DNA from: Candidatus Woesearchaeota archaeon
GTDB lineage: Archaea; Nanobdellota; Nanobdellia; Woesearchaeales; JACPBV01
Direction of reading: 5' to 3'
Length of the DNA stretch: 10,453 bases
NCBI GenBank assembly: GCA_019322475.1
Contig: JAHWIN010000003.1
Coordinates: 1 to 10,453 of the forward strand
Positions within the stretch are counted from its first letter, which is position 1; every line of letters begins with the position of its first letter. A model generated the notes under the pieces. It did no database searches and was not told the DNA's origin. It was given only the letters and a program-made list of their open reading frames with translations. Below are positions 6,743 through 10,453 of the stretch, piece after piece. The position numbers were made by a program, and so were the translations under genes.

Positions 6743-6755
6743 CCTGTTAAACAGG
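6743..6755. promoter_or_regulatory. 13-bp palindrome, candidate operator before the MgtC-family gene
   Basis: CCTGTT-A-AACAGG is a perfect inverted repeat. It abuts the 3' edge of the TATA box and lies before the predicted transcription start, so a bound dimeric regulator would block the polymerase. Confidence 0.45.
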
Positions 6756-6764
6756 AATGGGGTC

Positions 6765-7181
6765 ATGGAGCTGATATATGAGCAGGTTTTGAAGCTGCTG
6801 CTTGCAGTTGTACTGAGCGGGCTTATCGGATGGGAAAGGGAGAGGAGCCATAAGCCTGCAGGGTTAAGGACGCATATGCTTGTCTGTCTAGGCTCTACAC
6901 TGATCTCTATGATATCTGTCGGTTATTTTATAGAGGACTATGCAAGGATAATAGCATCGGTAATAACAGGCATAGGGTTTATAGGTGCAGGAACCATAAT
7001 AGCACAGGGCTCAAAAGGAGTGCATGGCCTCACCACAGCAGCAAGCCTTTGGCTCGTAGCAGCAATAGGCATATGCATAGGAGTAGGATGGCATCTTCTG
7101 GCCATAGTATCCTCTTTATTGATAGTCCTTATACTCTTTTTAGGCTCATGGGGCCATTCCCGCTTAAGCTCAAGAAAATAA
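6765..7181 (+). CDS. MgtC/SapB-family membrane protein, short form
   Basis: A 138-residue inner-membrane protein of the MgtC family, which in other organisms is linked to magnesium limitation, membrane potential and ATP synthase control; the role here is unproven. Five hydrophobic segments are visible (about 5-22, 37-57, 63-81, 90-108 and 110-128). The family signature is clear: GLIGWERERSHKPAGLRTHMLV (about 19-40) and GIGFIGAGTIIAQGSKGVHGLTTAASLWLVAAIGI (about 69-103). MgtC proper has a further C-terminal cytoplasmic ACT-like domain of about 80-90 residues; this protein stops after the membrane part, as many SapB-type members do, so I do not call it truncated. The ATG at 6765 suits the leaderless TATA spacing. 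Its last 12 bp overlap the 3' end of the convergent gene at 7170-7919. Confidence 0.9.
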   Translation: MELIYEQVLKLLLAVVLSGLIGWERERSHKPAGLRTHMLVCLGSTLISMISVGYFIEDYARIIASVITGIGFIGAGTIIAQGSKGVHGLTTAASLWLVAAIGICIGVGWHLLAIVSSLLIVLILFLGSWGHSRLSSRK

Positions 7182-7919
7182 TTTCTCCAATATGTCCAGG
7201 GTGTAGAGGATAGCGGCATGTGTCTGCTGCATTGTCGGATAGAACGCCTCTTTTTTCTTATGGACAGAGAATATCCTTGCCTGGTTTATCAGGTGTATCT
7301 GGTTAGTAAGGCCAGGATCCATCCGTATGCTCTTTTCCTTTAGCTTAACTATGATATTCCCTAATCCTATCCCCGGGCTTTTTTCCAGGAGGTCATTTCC
7401 TGTAATCTCGTAATATTTCCTGTGCAGGGCTGTTTCAAGAAGCCTTCCGCACAGGATTATAGAGCTCCTGTAGCAGGAGCTGCTGAAGCACCTGTTAAGC
7501 TCAGCTATGTCTGCTGAAGCGTCAGGCCTGATCTCTTCAGGGATATTATTGGGTATAGAGAACGAATGCTCAGGAGCATCTTTTGGAAAGCTCAGCCTGT
7601 TTGCCAGCAATGCCATCTTTTCCGCTGTATCTTCCAGTTTTTTCAGGTCCTTGCTCTCCAGTTCAGGCATGAGGCTAAGGATATCTAAGGCATAAGGCTG
7701 GTTTTTCGACCCTTCTTTTGCAAGTTGCATAATCTCAACAGAGTCTTTTTTGACCATCCTTATGCTCGACCTCAGGATGTTCAGGCAGTATGCTTTCTGT
7801 TTTTCTTTGAAGTTGTATATTGCCCTCTCCTTGTCCGGCTTATCGCTTAAGCTTATTCCTCCTTTTATAGCTGAAGAGACAGCCTCTTGAAGCTTTGTCA
7901 GTGATTTTTGGAATGCCAT
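7170..7919 (-). CDS. HEPN/DUF4145-like helical protein co-transcribed with nre
   Basis: A 249-residue soluble, mostly helical protein. The N-terminal half (1-120) is charged helices with no recognised domain. The C-terminal part (about 137-249) looks like a HEPN/DUF4145-type four-helix domain: AELNRCFSSSCYRSSIILCGRLLETALHRKYYE, then a GIGLGNIIVKLKE helix, then LINQARIFSVHKKKE. That last segment has R215-x4-H220, the spacing of the R-x4-6-H catalytic motif in HEPN ribonucleases, although the usual polar residue after Arg is Ile here. The ATG is one base after the stop of nre, so translation is probably coupled, and the two products may work together. Possible functions are RNA cleavage, nucleic-acid binding or an adaptor role; only the fold guess is reasonably supported. 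It overlaps the convergent MgtC gene by 12 bp. Confidence 0.65.
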   Translation of the reverse strand: MAFQKSLTKLQEAVSSAIKGGISLSDKPDKERAIYNFKEKQKAYCLNILRSSIRMVKKDSVEIMQLAKEGSKNQPYALDILSLMPELESKDLKKLEDTAEKMALLANRLSFPKDAPEHSFSIPNNIPEEIRPDASADIAELNRCFSSSCYRSSIILCGRLLETALHRKYYEITGNDLLEKSPGIGLGNIIVKLKEKSIRMDPGLTNQIHLINQARIFSVHKKKEAFYPTMQQTHAAILYTLDILEKLFS

Positions 7920-7920
7920 C

Positions 7921-9159
7921 TTAGATGAATTGTGCCAGTTTTTTCTGTGTTTTCAGCCTTCTTAGCAAGACGCTCTTATTTAATAAGCTTTCTGCCTCAT
8001 ACCCGAATTTCTTCCTGGCCAGCAGCCTGGCGTAATTGAGCATGAGTTCTTTTGAGGCAAACTCAATAGGCTTGTTGCTTAGGGCCTTACGCGCTGCAGC
8101 TAATGTTACCCAGACTCCTAATGGGGCAGCATACTCTCCGGTTATGAACCTCAGCGCCAATACAGAGGCCTGTCTTTTCATATCCTTTAGTTTTTCAAGT
8201 ATCCCCAGCCTTACAGAGTAGAACCCACCTCCGCAGTTTTCTGCATAGCTTTTTCTTCCCCCATAAGGCTCGTAATCAGTCATATACTGTGCCTTGTCGC
8301 TGATATTCCATTCTGCCTTTGGCATGTATGTTTCAAAAAGCTCATAGCTGTACTCCTCTGGAAACATAAGGATAAGGTAATAATTTCCAAGATAAGAGCC
8401 GAAAAAAGACATATAGTCGCAGGATTTGAACTGCTTTACCTCCCCCATCAGGCTTTTTGCTATAGTATCATGTGTGGCTGTTATGCTCCATCTTAACGGG
8501 ACTAATTTCCTGCTTTTCTTCATCCCTAAATTCCCTATAGAGAGGGCTTTTGAGAGGAAATTATCATCAAACTCAGAATTGTAGAGGTAAAGCAGGGCGT
8601 CTTTGGCCTTAAGGTCTGTATCAGACACCACCTTGTCTACCTTTGTATGGATTTTTGGGTTTTCTGTTATCCTTGCTTTCTTTAGGCTTGAGTTCGGGCC
8701 TGTAGGCGCGATGTATGGGCTTTGGTTTATCCTGAACCTTGGCTTGTCTTTCATGTTTATCTCAACATCTACAGGAGATGAGGACATGCCTATCTCCCGG
8801 CTTATCTCCAGCAGCTTCCCTTTGTCCTTTACATTAGACCTGAACCTTGAGTTTATAAGGGAGGACCTGAACCCTATTATCCTTTGTATGCCAAAGTTAT
8901 TCTTTGACCAGTGGTCAGGGCAGTCATACATCCATGCTTCTTCTGTCTTCTCAGGGGGGCTTAGTATCCCTACATTGACATTCGGGTAGCCAAAATGCCC
9001 TACAAAAACCGCAGGAGAGCTCCCGAAGAAATCCTGCTTTGCCAGCATCGGCTTTACCCTGGAGATCGCATCAGACCTTGCTATTATGGGGCAGAAAGAC
9101 CTTCCGCAGCTCTGCATGGGGGTAGAGCCTTTGCACTTTATGCAGGGTATGTTCATCAT
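7921..9159 (-). CDS. nreA: Nre-family archaeal DNA repair protein with C-terminal PCNA-binding motif
   Basis: Nre proteins are archaeal factors that protect against DNA damage (mitomycin C sensitivity in Haloferax mutants) and act with PCNA. The 412-residue length is normal. The N-terminus carries a four-cysteine, probably zinc-binding motif, C6-x2-C9-x8-C18-x4-C23, ending in CGRSFCPI as in the family. Other family segments are SSPAVFVGHFGYPNVNVGILSPP (about 47-69), the DCPDHW region, FRSSLINSRF (about 97-106) and LVPLRWSITATHDTIAKSL (about 218-236). The last eight residues, QKKLAQFI (405-412), fit the PIP-box pattern Q-x-x-L-x-x-F-I. The start could be the Met at 9159 or the next at 9156. 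A TATA box at 9180-9187 suits a leaderless mRNA. The next gene starts one base after its stop. NreA versus NreB is not decided here; the symbol is the general family one. Confidence 0.88.
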   Translation of the reverse strand: MMNIPCIKCKGSTPMQSCGRSFCPIIARSDAISRVKPMLAKQDFFGSSPAVFVGHFGYPNVNVGILSPPEKTEEAWMYDCPDHWSKNNFGIQRIIGFRSSLINSRFRSNVKDKGKLLEISREIGMSSSPVDVEINMKDKPRFRINQSPYIAPTGPNSSLKKARITENPKIHTKVDKVVSDTDLKAKDALLYLYNSEFDDNFLSKALSIGNLGMKKSRKLVPLRWSITATHDTIAKSLMGEVKQFKSCDYMSFFGSYLGNYYLILMFPEEYSYELFETYMPKAEWNISDKAQYMTDYEPYGGRKSYAENCGGGFYSVRLGILEKLKDMKRQASVLALRFITGEYAAPLGVWVTLAAARKALSNKPIEFASKELMLNYARLLARKKFGYEAESLLNKSVLLRRLKTQKKLAQFI

Positions 9160-9177
9160 AAGAGGCAGGGCTTTGAT

Positions 9178-9190
9178 GATTAAATAATTT
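9178..9190 (-). promoter_or_regulatory. BRE/TATA promoter for the nre operon (leaderless)
   Basis: On the minus strand AAATTATTTAATC contains TTATTTAA, whose centre is 24-25 nt from the ATG at 9159 and 27-28 nt from the one at 9156. No Shine-Dalgarno is seen before either. Confidence 0.5.
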
Positions 9191-9276
9191 GCTGTTTTTC
9201 TTTTGTTTTGTTATGTCCGGCATATATTTTAGCCCTTTGACCTTCTTATCCTTTTCATGCTTGAGGATATCTTTCC

Positions 9277-9291
9277 CAAAAAATATAAATA
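9277..9291 (+). promoter_or_regulatory. BRE/TATA promoter for purD
   Basis: TATAAATA (9284-9291), preceded by an A-run after CCC, is the best TATA box in the window. Its centre is 25-26 nt before the ATG at 9313, which favours that start over the ATG at 9325. Confidence 0.7.
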
Positions 9292-9312
9292 CCAGCTTTG
9301 TTTCCTTTTTTG

Positions 9313-10453
9313 ATGGGTGATACTATGGTAAATGTTCTTTTGATAGGTTCAGGGGCGCGTGAGAACGCCATCGCAGAGGCTATTGTGGATTCTCCCCAGA
9401 AGCCAAGGCTTTTTTCTTATATGCAGTCTAACAATCCTGGGATCTCAAGGCTCTCGGATCAGGTCCAGATAGGGAAATATGATGACCTCGAGGAGATAGA
9501 GAATTTTGCAAAGGGCAGCGCAATAGATATAGCCATAATAGGCCCTGAAGCTCCATTACAGAACGGCGTTGTCAATTCCCTGGAGCAGATCGGAATACCT
9601 TCTGTCGGTCCTAAAAAAGAGCTAGCAAGGCTCGAAACGTCTAAATCGTTCACAAGGCTTTTGATGAAGAAATACAGCATCCCGGGCATGCCCAGATTCA
9701 GGGTTTTTGAGAGCATGGATGGTGTAAGGGAATTCCTTGAAGATCTTGACCCTTCTATAGTCATAAAGCCTGACGGGCTTACAGGCGGCAAGGGAGTGAT
9801 GGTCCAGGGAGACCATTTTCAGGAAGCAGAGGAGGCTTATTCTTATTGCGCAGAGATACTTAAGCAGCACAGTTCTGTCGTTGTCGAGGAAAAGCTTGTA
9901 GGCGAGGAATTTTCCCTGCAGAGCCTTACAGACGGAAAAAGCCTTTTTGACTGCCCTCCTGTGCAGGACCACAAAAGGGCTTTTGTTGACGACAAAGGGC
10001 CCAACACAGGCGGCATGGGATCATATTCTACAGGAAGGCTCCTTCCTTTCATGTCAGAGAAGGACCTTGAAGAAGCCCACACGATAACAGACAGGATGAG
10101 GGAAGCCCTTTTCAGGGAATGCGGAGAGCTTTACAAGGGCGTGATGTACGGAGGATTTATCTGCACTAAGGATGGCGTAAAGCTTATAGAGTACAATGCA
10201 AGGTTCGGCGACCCTGAAGCCATGAATGTCCTTCCTATTATGAAGAACGATTTCCTGGAAGTATGCCAGGCAGTTGTCGAAGGAAACATCCATAAGGTCA
10301 GGCCTGATTTCAGCGATGATGCAACTGTCTGCAAGTACGCAGTTCCGGAAGGCTACCCCACAAATCCGGTAAAGGGCCGGAAGATATTCCTCGGAGAGGT
10401 CCCTGGCAACGTAAAGGTGTATTACGCCTCCATAGAAAAGCGGGATGATTCCC
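9313..10453 (+). CDS. purD: Phosphoribosylamine-glycine ligase (GAR synthetase), 3' truncated
   Basis: Cytoplasmic enzyme joining glycine to phosphoribosylamine with ATP hydrolysis, an early step of purine synthesis. From the Met at 9325 the protein opens VNVLLIGSGARENAIAEAI, the Rossmann-like N-domain. ATP-grasp motifs follow: IKPDGLTGGKGVMV, VVEEKLVGEEFSLQSLTDG, PPVQDHKRAFVDDKGPNTGG with GMGSYS, and GVMYGGFICTKDGVKLIEYN with ARFGDPEAMNVLP. About 376-380 residues are present; the full enzyme is about 420-440, so roughly the last 50 lie beyond the window. Two in-frame ATGs (9313 and 9325) are possible. The TATA spacing points to 9313 as a leaderless start; family length and a GGTGAT 3 nt upstream point to 9325, though that spacing is short. 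The usual GREHA of the family is ARENA here. Confidence 0.93.
   Translation, partial: MGDTMVNVLLIGSGARENAIAEAIVDSPQKPRLFSYMQSNNPGISRLSDQVQIGKYDDLEEIENFAKGSAIDIAIIGPEAPLQNGVVNSLEQIGIPSVGPKKELARLETSKSFTRLLMKKYSIPGMPRFRVFESMDGVREFLEDLDPSIVIKPDGLTGGKGVMVQGDHFQEAEEAYSYCAEILKQHSSVVVEEKLVGEEFSLQSLTDGKSLFDCPPVQDHKRAFVDDKGPNTGGMGSYSTGRLLPFMSEKDLEEAHTITDRMREALFRECGELYKGVMYGGFICTKDGVKLIEYNARFGDPEAMNVLPIMKNDFLEVCQAVVEGNIHKVRPDFSDDATVCKYAVPEGYPTNPVKGRKIFLGEVPGNVKVYYASIEKRDDS

Noticed and set aside
6765..7181. MgtC gene considered a truncated pseudogene because the C-terminal domain is missing
   Set aside because: The membrane domain is complete, the stop is clean, the promoter is good, and short SapB-type members are common.
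9459..10334. Several overlapping antisense frames opposite purD
   Set aside because: purD is unmistakable in the forward frame; the antisense frames are low-complexity shadows and overlap each other.

Overview
The window looks like a chromosomal segment of an archaeon, most likely from a DPANN-type lineage such as Woesearchaeota; that lineage call is from recall of protein style, not from a search. Support for Archaea: a methanococcal-style S-layer protein, an Nre-family DNA repair protein ending in a PCNA-interacting motif, TATA/BRE promoters placed about 25-27 nt upstream of start codons (leaderless transcripts), T-rich termination, and heavy use of AGG and ATA codons.

Layout. (1) Positions 1-602 (+) hold the 3' end of a membrane protein with C-terminal TPR repeats, resembling TMTC-type GT-C proteins. 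(2) After a 253-bp promoter/leader region comes a large S-layer gene (856-3414, +) with a strong Shine-Dalgarno site, signal peptide, about nine N-glycosylation sequons and a Thr/Glu tail made of an exact 12-bp tandem repeat; a T-rich terminator follows. (3) Two GT-C-type membrane glycosyltransferase-like genes lie on the minus strand (6643-5198, then 4926-3556). They are separated by a 195-bp fold-back element (4958-5152) with 21-bp terminal inverted repeats, nested internal hairpins and an apparent 7-8 bp target duplication. (4) A short MgtC-family membrane protein (6765-7181, +) follows. (5) A tight minus-strand pair, nre (9159-7921) and a HEPN/DUF4145-like protein (7919-7170), comes next. 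(6) purD (9313 onward, +) runs off the right end.

How it fits together. The left two thirds read as a cell-surface region: the S-layer protein with three GT-C-like membrane proteins around it that could assemble or transfer its glycans (inference from context). The right third is housekeeping: DNA repair, an ion-transport or stress-related MgtC protein, and purine synthesis. Four genes (the 481-aa GT-C gene, mgtC, nre, purD) have a TATA box at the distance expected for leaderless mRNA. The S-layer gene instead has a roughly 76-nt leader opening with a hairpin and ending with a near-ideal ribosome binding site, as expected for a very highly expressed protein. The fold-back element is the least explained object in the window.
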